A stretch of DNA of 64,000 nucleotides from Bacteroidia bacterium (GTDB lineage: Bacteria > Bacteroidota > Bacteroidia > Flavobacteriales > Flavobacteriaceae): contig JAUIMB010000009.1 of assembly GCA_030432635.1 (NCBI GenBank), forward strand, positions 62,001-126,000, in the 5' to 3' direction. The notes under the pieces are model-generated. The model did no database searches. It was given only the letters and a program-made list of their open reading frames with translations, and had not been told where the DNA came from. Made by a program: the position numbers and the translations under genes. Positions 39,818-49,785 of the stretch are shown one piece after another. The number at the start of each line of letters is the position of its first letter. The first letter of the stretch is position 1.

Positions 39818-42118
39818 CTACCAATACACCCTGAACATCAGATTTGGTGTGAATCCGATAGCATAACGGTCAATCCGTTCAATTTCCGAATTGAAATCAT
39901 TATTACCACGATACTCTGTACTGATCAAATTGAACTTATCGTAAACATTTCTGATAGACAACCCTATTTTAGCACTTAGCTTTCCTTCTGAAGAAAACCG
40001 AAACTTATAGGTCGATGAAAAATCCAAACGATGGTAATTTGGTAACCGTTCGGTATTGATACCATCATTAAACTCAAAGCCTTCATTACCCATTGAAGAT
40101 ACAGTATATGGCTTCCCAGTTTGCCATCGCCAACCCAATGCCATTTGAAAATTGGATACCTTATAACTCAAGGCTGCCGAAAAGGCATGTCTCACGTTGG
40201 ATCTTGAGGTAAAATAGGCATCGTTATTTAGGTTTTGGTATTTACTTTCAGAGTTATTGTAGGTATAGCTCAACCAAGTGTTAAACCCTTTAAATCGCTT
40301 TCTTAAAAACATATCAATGCCATAAATGCGTTGTTCTCCTATGTTGAATGTACTGCTACTCGGATTTAAAAACCCAAGTGACAAAGCTGAGATGCCATCC
40401 AAAGTCTTATAATAATTATCAATATCCACGGTCCAGCCTTTGTTATTGTATATAAATCCTGCTGAAACCTGTTTGCTATTGATAATAGGGAACTCATTGC
40501 CATTGGCCAAACGCCAAAGTCTATTCTCTAATGACAGATCACTCAATATCGTTTCATCAATCTCGCTAATGATTTGGTTTTTGACCTCAGCAGACATTTG
40601 AAGCGACACATTTTTGAACAACTTTTTATGGAGCAATAATCGTGGTTCCAAACGAACAGCATCCAGTTCCTTATAATAACTGGCTCTAACTCCTACAGAT
40701 ACCTCAAAAAGCTTTGGGTTTGCATAGTCGTAATTCACAAATACGTTATGGGCTTGAACAACGGTTTTGTCGTCATCCAATACAAATTGAAGATCAGATG
40801 TATTCAAAAAGGCATAGCCTACATCTTTTAGCACATACTGATAGCCCAAACTCGCTGAGTGTTTTTCATTAAATTCCTGAATGAGCTCCGTTGAAAGTCC
40901 TGAATCAAAAATAACATTTCGTTTCTCAAAATCGGAAGTTTGCGCTCCAGCTTCTGAAGTAATAAAATTGTAATTAAGCTTATAATCCGAAAAATAAGCA
41001 TTGGTGTTTTGCTTCATTTTATCTGACCATCGCGTTTCCCAACCAATAGCATATCCTGAATTTTTTATGGACATACGATCATTAAAATTCTGGTTTGCAC
41101 TCTCATTATTTACCGTATAATCCAAGGCATTATCTATAGAAACCAAGCTTCCGTAGATATAATTATTTTGATTGGGTCGGTAATTGAGCTTCACGTTAAA
41201 ATCTAAAAAATTGAAATCATTATTGGGATTGTCTCCATTTCTGATTTTGGTACTTTCAAATACCTTATCAGCCAATTGATCAAAAGTATATGTTTGGTAA
41301 ATATCGGTATAACTCGATCGAACCGATGCCTGAACTCCAAGCTTATTGGCTACTAAAGGCACCTCTGCATATGCATCAACATTGATACCATTTAGTCCGA
41401 GCTGTAATTTCAACCTATCCGAAACATCAGTATTGGTGTGCATTGCAATCACACTCGAAGCACGCTCACCATATCTTGGATGCGAGCCTTTGTTTACAAA
41501 GGTCACACTTTTCGTTGCATTGGGATTAAATGGCGAAATCATACCAAACAAATGACCCTTATGGTACATATTAATACCATCCCAAAGCAATCTATTTTGA
41601 TCCATTTTTCCACCTCTTACCAAAAACCCTGAAGCCGTTTCATTCGGACTCACAACACCAGGAAGGAGCTGAATACTTTCCAAAACATCTGGTTCGGTAA
41701 GGCCAGGTAAAATTCCGAGATTTGTTGGGCGAATGAGATATGTGGCATCCTTTTGTTTTGAAATTCCTTTGGTGAGATAACTATTAAGCACGATTTTATT
41801 CAATTCTTGAATATCAAGAGTTCTGTCAATGGTATTTACAATAATATATCTGTCGGAAATGCGTTCAAATTCTAGATTGGTTTGCACAGAAACAGACGTA
41901 AGCACCTGAGATAGTGTTCGTTCTGCTCTATGTAAGGTCACTGTTTGATCTGCGAGAATGGCATCATTGTAAGAAAACCTAACATCATAGATATCTTCAA
42001 TGATTTTGAAGGCATCTTCAACCGTGTGATTATCAAATACCGTATAAAATTTGGCCTCTTCTTGCGAAAAGGCCAAAACAGGTAGAATTAATGAACAAAT
42101 GATAATCAATTTTTTCAC
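39818..42118 (-). CDS. TonB-dependent receptor with N-terminal secretin/TonB (STN) domain
   Basis: STN domain 'FDNHTVEDAFKIIEDIYDVRFSYNDAILADQTVTL', plug 'GFLVRGGKMDQNRLLWDGINMYH'. Confidence 0.88.
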   Translation of the reverse strand: MKKLIIICSLILPVLAFSQEEAKFYTVFDNHTVEDAFKIIEDIYDVRFSYNDAILADQTVTLHRAERTLSQVLTSVSVQTNLEFERISDRYIIVNTIDRTLDIQELNKIVLNSYLTKGISKQKDATYLIRPTNLGILPGLTEPDVLESIQLLPGVVSPNETASGFLVRGGKMDQNRLLWDGINMYHKGHLFGMISPFNPNATKSVTFVNKGSHPRYGERASSVIAMHTNTDVSDRLKLQLGLNGINVDAYAEVPLVANKLGVQASVRSSYTDIYQTYTFDQLADKVFESTKIRNGDNPNNDFNFLDFNVKLNYRPNQNNYIYGSLVSIDNALDYTVNNESANQNFNDRMSIKNSGYAIGWETRWSDKMKQNTNAYFSDYKLNYNFITSEAGAQTSDFEKRNVIFDSGLSTELIQEFNEKHSASLGYQYVLKDVGYAFLNTSDLQFVLDDDKTVVQAHNVFVNYDYANPKLFEVSVGVRASYYKELDAVRLEPRLLLHKKLFKNVSLQMSAEVKNQIISEIDETILSDLSLENRLWRLANGNEFPIINSKQVSAGFIYNNKGWTVDIDNYYKTLDGISALSLGFLNPSSSTFNIGEQRIYGIDMFLRKRFKGFNTWLSYTYNNSESKYQNLNNDAYFTSRSNVRHAFSAALSYKVSNFQMALGWRWQTGKPYTVSSMGNEGFEFNDGINTERLPNYHRLDFSSTYKFRFSSEGKLSAKIGLSIRNVYDKFNLISTEYRGNNDFNSEIERIDRYAIGFTPNLMFRVYW

Positions 42119-43038
42119 TTCTCGCTCAAATAGATGTTTCCTTTTTCTTTTTCAACATATTGTATCTGTAAGGATCCAAATACCGTTTTTAAAGCAATAT
42201 TTAAGTCCTTATGCGTAAAACTACCAGTATAAATTTGTGATAGATCGACTGCTGAAGCATCGATTGCAATATTATATTGTGATTCTAATGTGGTGATCAC
42301 ATATGGCAATGGCACACTCTTGAAGGAACTCTCACCTTCAACCCAAGTTGGACCTTGTTTTTCAGTATCCCAAGTTTCAATATTGTGACCGTTAATTCGT
42401 CTTACCGAGTTTGAAGGCAGCAACACATAGTCTTCATTTTGAGTATGAACACCTACTTTGCCCTCAAAACAAACCACTTCAAAATAATCGCTCACGGCAT
42501 TCACATTAAATTGTGTTCCTAACACCTGTACATGACCATTTTGGGTTTTAACGGTAAATGTACTTCCTTTCTTCACTTTGAAATACGCCTCTCCATCAAG
42601 AGTTAGCGTTCGGTTAGCCTCCCAATCATCTTCATCATAAGTTAAGGTAGACTTGGAGTTAAGAATGACCTCAGAGCCATCCAAAAGCGCAATTGTTTTT
42701 TGCTCTCCGAAATTGGTTTCAACAGTGACCATATCATCACGTAGCATCGCAAATACGCCAAATAGTATGATCAAGGATGCTGCAATACCAATCCACCAAC
42801 TGGTATTCAAGGTTTTGACCTTTGCTGGTGTATTTGTTATCCGCTGCTGAATTTTATCAAATGAAGTCGCTGTTGATGCTTCCAAAGCCTCATGTGCTTC
42901 CATGCCTCTTTTCAATTTCAAAAAGGCTCTAAAATCTTCATCAGACACTAATGTCTTGAGCTCAGCATCTGTCAGCTCACCTGCCAACCATTGTGCCAAA
43001 AACCTATCGGCATTATTATTTAATTCTTGTTGTTCCAT
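42115..43038 (-). CDS. FecR family anti-sigma factor
   Basis: 'VETNFGEQKTIALLDGSEVILNSKSTLTY...GEAYFKVKKGSTFTVKTQNGHVQVLGTQFNV'. Confidence 0.92.
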   Translation of the reverse strand: MEQQELNNNADRFLAQWLAGELTDAELKTLVSDEDFRAFLKLKRGMEAHEALEASTATSFDKIQQRITNTPAKVKTLNTSWWIGIAASLIILFGVFAMLRDDMVTVETNFGEQKTIALLDGSEVILNSKSTLTYDEDDWEANRTLTLDGEAYFKVKKGSTFTVKTQNGHVQVLGTQFNVNAVSDYFEVVCFEGKVGVHTQNEDYVLLPSNSVRRINGHNIETWDTEKQGPTWVEGESSFKSVPLPYVITTLESQYNIAIDASAVDLSQIYTGSFTHKDLNIALKTVFGSLQIQYVEKEKGNIYLSEK

Positions 43039-43097
43039 CTATTTTCGTTATCTAAGACAACCTATCTGCTTAAAACCCTACTTAAAATTTAAGTTTT

Positions 43098-43610
43098 TCA
43101 AATATTTCCTATTTTCTCCCTTAAAACCAGTAATGCCAAATGCATTCTTTTTTCAACTGCCTTTACTGAAATATCCAATTGTAAAGCAATCTCTTTATAC
43201 TTCTTTTTTTCTATTCTATTAAGCAAAAACACCTCTCTTTGTTTTTCTGGCAATGCCTGTATGGTTTGCTGAAGTTTATCCATGAATTCCTTTTCGAGCA
43301 TAACAAACTCTGGCGATTCATTGGTATGGTGCACAGTCATTGTCTGCTGATGCTTTCGAACGACCTTTTTGTGCTTGACCATATTCAGAAATATATTAGT
43401 TGCCACTGTGTATAGGTAGCTCTTTACTTTTGTTGGATCGACCTTTGAACAATTATCCCATAGCTTTACAAATGTGTCTTGCAAAATATCTTCGGCCTGA
43501 TCTATATCTTGGGTTTTGTAAAATATAAATCGACGCAAATCCTTGGCATACGTTTGATATATACCTTCAAAAATTTTAGGTTTACAAATATTATGCTGTC
43601 CTTCAGGCAT
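43098..43610 (-). CDS. FecI-type ECF sigma factor
   Basis: 'AEDILQDTFVKLWDNCSKVDPTKVKSYLYTVATNIFLNMVKH', 'KKYKEIALQLDISVKAVEKRMHLAL'. Confidence 0.92.
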   Translation of the reverse strand: MPEGQHNICKPKIFEGIYQTYAKDLRRFIFYKTQDIDQAEDILQDTFVKLWDNCSKVDPTKVKSYLYTVATNIFLNMVKHKKVVRKHQQTMTVHHTNESPEFVMLEKEFMDKLQQTIQALPEKQREVFLLNRIEKKKYKEIALQLDISVKAVEKRMHLALLVLREKIGNI

Positions 43611-43736
43611 AGTTAGTTTTGAAATAAGATGACCAAAACTAAATAAAAAAAATTTAGAGAGAAAAGTAGGGTTTTTGAATTACCTGGTGTCTTAGTATTG
43701 ATTAATCACCAAAATTTAATTAACAAAAAAATTACT

Positions 43737-45383
43737 ATGAAAAATTTCAAATTATTCTTATTGAGCTTTGCCCTAATTATAGGTTGCTTTACATCATGTA
43801 CCAATGATGACCCTATAGTTGAAGAGCAAAACATAGACCAAAGCGAATCAATAACGACCACACTTGAAAGGCTAAGCGAACAATACAGCAGTCAAGGTGA
43901 TGTGATTCCGTCAGCAAATCCAACTGGAAACATTGTTTTCGATTTTTGCTTTGATTTTGTTTATCCTTTAAACCTTTCCTATAACAATGGATCAACCGTA
44001 ACCGTAGAAAGTTTGGAGGATCTTGTCGATATTCTAATCAACTCGTCAAATGACCTGTACATTAATGGTATTGCGTTTCCTTTTAACGTTGAAACTTACG
44101 ACGCAGCTTCGGATGCCATTGTAGTTGTTACCATAAATAGTGAGGAAGATTTTGTAGCCCTCTTGGAAGACTGTGATTTTGATGTTGTAGATACTTGCGA
44201 GTGTTACGAATATTACGATCCTGTTTGTGTTGAAATTACAGCGCCAGATGGTCAAACGTTCTTAATGACCTATCCGAATGCTTGTTATGCAGAATGCGAC
44301 GGTTTTACACAACAAGATTTTGCTGAAAATTGTGAAGGTGACTACAACAATCCTGGTGGCACGGAATGCTTCAGTCTTAACTTTCCAATAACAATTATTA
44401 CCGACAATGGTACTTCAGTAACTGTGAATTCCCAAGAGGAATTGGACAATGCACTTTACAACACCTATTACTTTGATTTTGTATATCCATTTGATGTTAC
44501 TTTGGAAGATGGAAATATCATCACAATCACCGATGTAGAAAGCCTTGAAACCCTTTTGGAAGATTGCTATGGAAATTACGGACCAAACGATTGTGAGTTT
44601 GAAATCGAATATTTACAGGATGTCTTAATGTTATGTGACACCTTTACCATTGAAATATTCAATCCTAATGGAAATATCGCAGATGTCAATTATGCCAATT
44701 TTAATGACAATGGCCAACTTGTTGTAAACGGTACTCCAACGGTTGTTGATTCTGGAGCCTGGAGTTTGGCATGTATAGAAAACCAAACCACTTTGACGAT
44801 ATCCAACTTAGGTACCTTTACGCTTTTAAATAACGACTGGACACTTGTTGATTATTTAGGAGAACGCATCATATTTGCCAATGGAGAAGGCTACACGATT
44901 CATATTATTTTAGATTGTAACACATCTCCTTGCAGCGAATGTGAAGACCTACCGTATGACCCTGTTTGTGTTGAAGTAAGCAATCCTGGTGGTGGAACAG
45001 AAGTCATTTCTTTCCCTAATGCATGTTATGCAGAATGTGAAGGCTATTCGCAAGCTGATTTTGTAGACTGCTCTGGAAACACTTCCGAATGTACCACTGA
45101 AGCTGTCTTGGCGATTTTGTTGGAATGCCCATGGGTTACAAATAACACCAACACCTATACCTTCAATCAAGATGGTACTGTAAACATTACTGGATCTGGT
45201 TTAAGTACAGTAGGCAGCTGGACCATCTATATGAGCAACGATGGCTATCCTATCGTAGCTATTGAAGCCAATATTGGAAATTTTGGAGATGAGTGGCACT
45301 TTGTGGATTGCAATCTAATCAATAGTTTAACGGTCATAAGTGCTTTAAATCCAGCAGGAAATATAGTCATGAACTGTGAGTAA
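43737..45383 (+). CDS. lipoprotein with repeated Kazal-like Cys modules
   Basis: Lipobox (FTSC); 'YYDPVCVEITAPDGQTFLMTYPNACYAECDGF' and 'PYDPVCVEVSNPGGGTEVISFPNACYAECEGY'. Confidence 0.65.
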   Translation: MKNFKLFLLSFALIIGCFTSCTNDDPIVEEQNIDQSESITTTLERLSEQYSSQGDVIPSANPTGNIVFDFCFDFVYPLNLSYNNGSTVTVESLEDLVDILINSSNDLYINGIAFPFNVETYDAASDAIVVVTINSEEDFVALLEDCDFDVVDTCECYEYYDPVCVEITAPDGQTFLMTYPNACYAECDGFTQQDFAENCEGDYNNPGGTECFSLNFPITIITDNGTSVTVNSQEELDNALYNTYYFDFVYPFDVTLEDGNIITITDVESLETLLEDCYGNYGPNDCEFEIEYLQDVLMLCDTFTIEIFNPNGNIADVNYANFNDNGQLVVNGTPTVVDSGAWSLACIENQTTLTISNLGTFTLLNNDWTLVDYLGERIIFANGEGYTIHIILDCNTSPCSECEDLPYDPVCVEVSNPGGGTEVISFPNACYAECEGYSQADFVDCSGNTSECTTEAVLAILLECPWVTNNTNTYTFNQDGTVNITGSGLSTVGSWTIYMSNDGYPIVAIEANIGNFGDEWHFVDCNLINSLTVISALNPAGNIVMNCE

Positions 45384-45412
45384 TACATAATGTTGTTTTT
45401 TGTATATAAAGG

Positions 45413-45456
45413 AAAAGCCCTTCGGTTTAATTACTGAAGGGCTTTTATTATTTTTT
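45413..45456. terminator. bidirectional terminator between Kazal lipoprotein and dps
   Basis: AAAAGCCCTTC...GAAGGGCTTTT stem with T-rich flank. Confidence 0.85.
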
Positions 45457-45462
45457 AGTGCC

Positions 45463-45945
45463 TTAAACACTTTCGCCTAACCAAGCTTTCATCATCCAAA
45501 CCGTTTTTTCCTGTCCAGTGATAAAATCACTCATCATCGCAATGGTACCTTCATCATTGGCATCAGAGGCATTTTCTAAAACGGATCGTTCAATTTTTAA
45601 GAGTTCGGTCAAGGAATCTACAATCAATTGTACAGCCTTTTCGTCTTTAGAAACATTCTTTCCCACCGGAACTTTTGAAGCATTGGAATACTCATCGAAG
45701 GTATGCATAGGTGTTTTTCCCAAGGTTAAAATACGTTCAGCGATTTCATCTACCCTTACATTGGCTTCAGTATATAATTCTTCAAACTTGATATGAAGAT
45801 CAAAAAATTGTTTCCCTTTGATATTCCAGTGTATCCCTCTTAAGTTTTGATAGTAGGTTTGAAAATTTGCCAATAATTGATTCAATTCATGTGCAATGGC
45901 CTGAGTTTTCCCTTTATCTAACCCTATACTGTTTAATGTTGTCAT
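45463..45945 (-). CDS. dps: Dps family ferritin-like DNA-binding protein
   Basis: 'YYQNLRGIHWNIKGKQFFDLHIKFEELYTEANVRVDEIAERILTLG'. Confidence 0.92.
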   Translation of the reverse strand: MTTLNSIGLDKGKTQAIAHELNQLLANFQTYYQNLRGIHWNIKGKQFFDLHIKFEELYTEANVRVDEIAERILTLGKTPMHTFDEYSNASKVPVGKNVSKDEKAVQLIVDSLTELLKIERSVLENASDANDEGTIAMMSDFITGQEKTVWMMKAWLGESV

Positions 45946-45997
45946 AATCTATTGTTTTTAGTTATTCAAATTTAATTTATAATTTATTTTATTTATT

Positions 45998-46031
45998 ATA
46001 GTTTTTATAAATAGTTTTTATATTTTTATAG
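45998..46031. promoter_or_regulatory. 13-nt tandem ATAGTTTTTATA(A/T) repeats in dps/oxyR divergent region
   Basis: ATAGTTTTTATAA ATAGTTTTTATAT then TTTTATAG. Confidence 0.45.
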
Positions 46032-46047
46032 CCTAAATTTATACAAC

Positions 46048-46986
46048 ATGACCATTACACAATTACACTACGTGTTGGCCATTGCCGAACATAAGAACTT
46101 TACAAAAGCTGCTGAAAAGTGTTTTGTCACGCAGCCTACATTGAGTACACAGATTCAAAAACTGGAAGATGAATTGGATGTTCAGATTTTTGATCGAAGT
46201 AAAAAACCTATAGAACTTACTGATGTTGGCCGAAAGATTGTTCAGCAGGCCAAAAATATAGTTGATGAGTCTGATCGTATCCAAGACATTGTCGATCAGC
46301 AAAAGGGCTTTGTTGGTGGTGAATTTCGAATCGGAATTATCCCAACGATCATGCCAACCTTGCTTCCAATGTTCTTGAAGAACTTTATCAAAAAGTATCC
46401 CAAGGTAAAACTTAAAATAGAAGAGCATACCACAGAGGAAATCATTACAAGAATTAATGATGGCCATTTAGATGCAGCCATAGCTGCCACGCCTTTGGAA
46501 CACGATAACATAAAAGAACGCGTGCTTTATTACGAACCTTTTGTAGCCTATGTCCCAAGTGATCATAGATTGAGGGATAAGCAAAAAATTGATATTGCCG
46601 ATTTAGACATTGATGATATGTTACTTTTGGAAGACGGACACTGTTTTAGAGATGGTGTGATCAATCTTTGTAAAGCCTTTAAAACCCATGAAGATGATCA
46701 ATTTCAATTGGAAAGTGGCAGCATTGAAACCCTGATAAAGTTGTCAAATGAAGGCTTGGGCATGACTCTGTTACCGTATTTAAACACTATGGATCTCAAT
46801 GAACGTATGACCAATAACCTTCGTCATTTCAATGCGCCTTCACCTGCAAGGGAAGTGAGCATTATTTATCACAAAAACGAACTGAAAATGCAAATCATAG
46901 ATGCTTTGCACAAGGTAATTTCTGGGATTATCAGAGGTGCCATCGCCTTTCAAGATGTAGAGATTATAAGTCCGGTTTCGAAATAA
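46048..46986 (+). CDS. oxyR: LysR-family regulator, OxyR-like
   Basis: HTH 'HKNFTKAAEKCFVTQPTLSTQIQKLEDELDVQIFDRSKKP'; 'LLLEDGHCFRDGVINLC' redox-Cys region; divergent from dps. Confidence 0.9.
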   Translation: MTITQLHYVLAIAEHKNFTKAAEKCFVTQPTLSTQIQKLEDELDVQIFDRSKKPIELTDVGRKIVQQAKNIVDESDRIQDIVDQQKGFVGGEFRIGIIPTIMPTLLPMFLKNFIKKYPKVKLKIEEHTTEEIITRINDGHLDAAIAATPLEHDNIKERVLYYEPFVAYVPSDHRLRDKQKIDIADLDIDDMLLLEDGHCFRDGVINLCKAFKTHEDDQFQLESGSIETLIKLSNEGLGMTLLPYLNTMDLNERMTNNLRHFNAPSPAREVSIIYHKNELKMQIIDALHKVISGIIRGAIAFQDVEIISPVSK

Positions 46987-47006
46987 AAAAACTTAAGTCT
47001 TTCCAT

Positions 47007-47038
47007 AAAAAAAGCGACCCGTAAGTCGCTTTTTTTTA
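47007..47038. terminator. terminator after oxyR
   Basis: AAAAAAAGCGAC-ccgtaa-GTCGCTTTTTTTT. Confidence 0.85.
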
Positions 47039-47233
47039 TTCTTCTATTAATATTAAACATTGATTGAGATCTGGATTCTGCAAGATCAAGGATTTGATAT
47101 AAATCTTTAGCTCTTCAATTTCGTAAGGTAATAAGCGTTGAAGTGCTTTTTGTAATTCCTTGCAGAACAAGTTAGCATCGAAACTAACTTTATTAAGTAC
47201 CGTTTTAGTGTACTCAAACATTGCTCTTGCCAT
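47036..47233 (-). CDS. small hypothetical protein (65 aa)
   Basis: ORF with plausible composition, followed by terminator on its strand. Confidence 0.6.
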   Translation of the reverse strand: MARAMFEYTKTVLNKVSFDANLFCKELQKALQRLLPYEIEELKIYIKSLILQNPDLNQCLILIEE

Positions 47234-47404
47234 TTTTAGTTTGGGTTTTAGGTTAAGTAGAATTGTTCTATAGGCTGTAAATTTTGTTTGTTAAATATAG
47301 AAAAAAAAATGACTCGAAATATTTTCATAAAAAAATTTAACAGCCAAATATTTGTTAAACAATACACAAACCATTAAAAACCAATACGTTAACCAACCAT
47401 CAAC

Positions 47405-49687
47405 CTAGCGTTTTACGATTTCTATGGTTTTATTTCCAGAAACAGAAAACACCTTCAAAATATAAAACCCAGACTCTAAAGCAGTTAAGTCTAATTTATA
47501 ATACTCATCTTCGAAATTTGATGATAAAACTTCTCGACCATTAACGTCATAAACGATTGCTTTGTCAAGGACAGTTGCACTTTCAATGGTCAAATTATGA
47601 TTTACGGGATTTGGGAACACGCTTACATCTAGAATGTTAAACTCATTTGTGCTCAACCCATCAGATACTAGCGTCGTATAGGTATTTGTAATTACTGGCG
47701 CATTAAAATCGAAATAAATTTCAGCATTATTGTTAAACGTTTCACCAAGCTCTAAGCTTTCCAATGTTTTAATCTTATATGTGAGATAGCCATCATTATT
47801 TGCATCATCAAAAGGAAGCTGGATGTTTTCAAAAATAAACTCTACGTCATTGTCAGGATTGATTCTTGTGTAGAAATCATGACTTCCGTTTAAAGGAATC
47901 AACGTACTGATATCAAATTTAGTAATATCAATAGGATTGTTGACAACTATATTGGTCGCATTAGCTGTTCCTAAGTTTTCAAAACGTATCAAATAGTGAA
48001 CATAGTCACCAACGCGTTCAGGTAAAATAGATTCACCTTCTAAACATCTGATATCATTTGGATCGAATGAGTTGACCACGACATGTTTAAAACCAAAATC
48101 ATTATTGTTAGGTGTTTCATCATCAACAACTGGAGATATGGTGACTTCATAATTCAAAGCGTCACCCAAGATCAAAGGAAAGTCAGGATCTGTTGATGTA
48201 TTCAGGTTAAATGTTACGATAATCTCACGCTCTTCAAATGGCATTAAATCAATAAAATCCCATGATAAAACATCATTTACATTAGTAGTTTCAGATGGAT
48301 TAGAACCTAGGTATTGCATATAATCACTATCGGGACTGTAATCAAAGGTAACCTCACCTGATAAAGTGACACTTCCAACATTCCTGTAAACAATTTTATA
48401 AGTCACCTCAAACCCTGGAATTGCAAATTCTAAAGGAATAAAAAGAACCTCCAAATCATTGTAAACACCATCAGGAGTGATACAAAAATCTTGATTATAA
48501 GGACTTTCATCCGAAGAAAAATCAACCGAAATAGTAGTTGGAGATATGCTATAATAATTTGGGCTTACAAGCTCTGGAATTAATGTATAGCTTCCCTCTT
48601 GAAGAGAAACATTATAATTACCAGATGAATCAGCCATAAAACTTGTATTGTTAATGCCGTCAGATATATTAAACTTTAAGTTGGGATATATGTCATCATT
48701 ATCATCACAACCATCTAAATCTGTATCCACTTTATTTTGACCTTCAACGACATAGTTTCCACCTCCTGGTCCAAATGAACAATACGTATTCACCACACAG
48801 TCATAACCGAAACCATCAATTATATCTTGAATAGTTTCCATTTCATCTCCATCAACACAAATAAATTGTAGAGACGAACAGTCTTCGATATTAATATCCT
48901 CAATAGATCCGTTTTTTAGATTTAAAGATTGTAGATCGATGGAAGATTGTAAATTCAAGGTTATTAAATTGTGATTCTGACTTGCATCGAGATTAGATAT
49001 AAACTCATTATAACTTAGATCTAGATATGATAGATTTATGAGTCCGCTTAAATCTATATTCATCAAATGATAGCTATTGTTTAGGTCTAAATGTTCTAAA
49101 CTATTTAGACCATCCAAATCTATACTTTGTATATCTGAGTGAGGAATTTCTACAAATTCTAAACTAGTCAAATCACTCAAATCTAATCCAGTTAAATCAT
49201 ACATGCCTAAAAGCATTAGAGTTTCCAAATTAATAAGACCACCTAAATCTAAAGTTGAAATTTCCAAATGAGAACCAACTAGTGTACTTAAATTTGTAAA
49301 GCCAGTGAGATTTAATTGATTCGTCGGAAAACTACCACCACCTAATTCTAGAAAATTAAGATTTGTAGTTGGTACTGCGTCTAAAGATTCATAATTCGGG
49401 CTATATACAATAAGACGCTCAAGATTAATAAAGTATTCTAGACCCTCAAACTCTGCAGCAGTATTAGTTATCAATACTAAGCTGGTTATGTTTTCCGCTT
49501 CTGTAATTTGAATTTCACCATCATCATTTGTGTCAGCATCTGAATCAGCAACTCCATCGCCATCAGAATCTACACATTGCTCGTTTACTAATTCATATTT
49601 TAACGATATATCAGGAAAATCAATAATTTGAGAATTGCAAATTAACGTAATAAATAAACACAAAAAAGAAAGTAGAAATGATCTCAT
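47405..49687 (-). CDS. leucine-rich-repeat protein with T9SS type A sorting domain
   Basis: LRR array 'LINLETLMLLGMYDLTGLDLSDLTSLEFVEI', C-terminal 'VFPNPVNHNLTIES...FYILKVFSVSGNKTIEIVKR'. Confidence 0.88.
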   Translation of the reverse strand: MRSFLLSFLCLFITLICNSQIIDFPDISLKYELVNEQCVDSDGDGVADSDADTNDDGEIQITEAENITSLVLITNTAAEFEGLEYFINLERLIVYSPNYESLDAVPTTNLNFLELGGGSFPTNQLNLTGFTNLSTLVGSHLEISTLDLGGLINLETLMLLGMYDLTGLDLSDLTSLEFVEIPHSDIQSIDLDGLNSLEHLDLNNSYHLMNIDLSGLINLSYLDLSYNEFISNLDASQNHNLITLNLQSSIDLQSLNLKNGSIEDINIEDCSSLQFICVDGDEMETIQDIIDGFGYDCVVNTYCSFGPGGGNYVVEGQNKVDTDLDGCDDNDDIYPNLKFNISDGINNTSFMADSSGNYNVSLQEGSYTLIPELVSPNYYSISPTTISVDFSSDESPYNQDFCITPDGVYNDLEVLFIPLEFAIPGFEVTYKIVYRNVGSVTLSGEVTFDYSPDSDYMQYLGSNPSETTNVNDVLSWDFIDLMPFEEREIIVTFNLNTSTDPDFPLILGDALNYEVTISPVVDDETPNNNDFGFKHVVVNSFDPNDIRCLEGESILPERVGDYVHYLIRFENLGTANATNIVVNNPIDITKFDISTLIPLNGSHDFYTRINPDNDVEFIFENIQLPFDDANNDGYLTYKIKTLESLELGETFNNNAEIYFDFNAPVITNTYTTLVSDGLSTNEFNILDVSVFPNPVNHNLTIESATVLDKAIVYDVNGREVLSSNFEDEYYKLDLTALESGFYILKVFSVSGNKTIEIVKR

Positions 49688-49729
49688 AGCGGTATTTGGT
49701 TGATTACTTATATCTTAAAGATACTTAAA

Positions 49730-49768
49730 CTATAAAAAGGTTGCGTTAAAAACACAACCTTTTTATAG
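49730..49768. terminator. terminator between AIM24-family and LRR genes
   Basis: CTATAAAAAGGTTG...CAACCTTTTTATAG, 14-bp perfect stem. Confidence 0.8.
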
Positions 49769-49785
49769 TTTTTTTCGACGGTTAC

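Noticed and set aside
46063-46467. 134-aa minus-strand ORF
   Set aside because: Antisense to oxyR.
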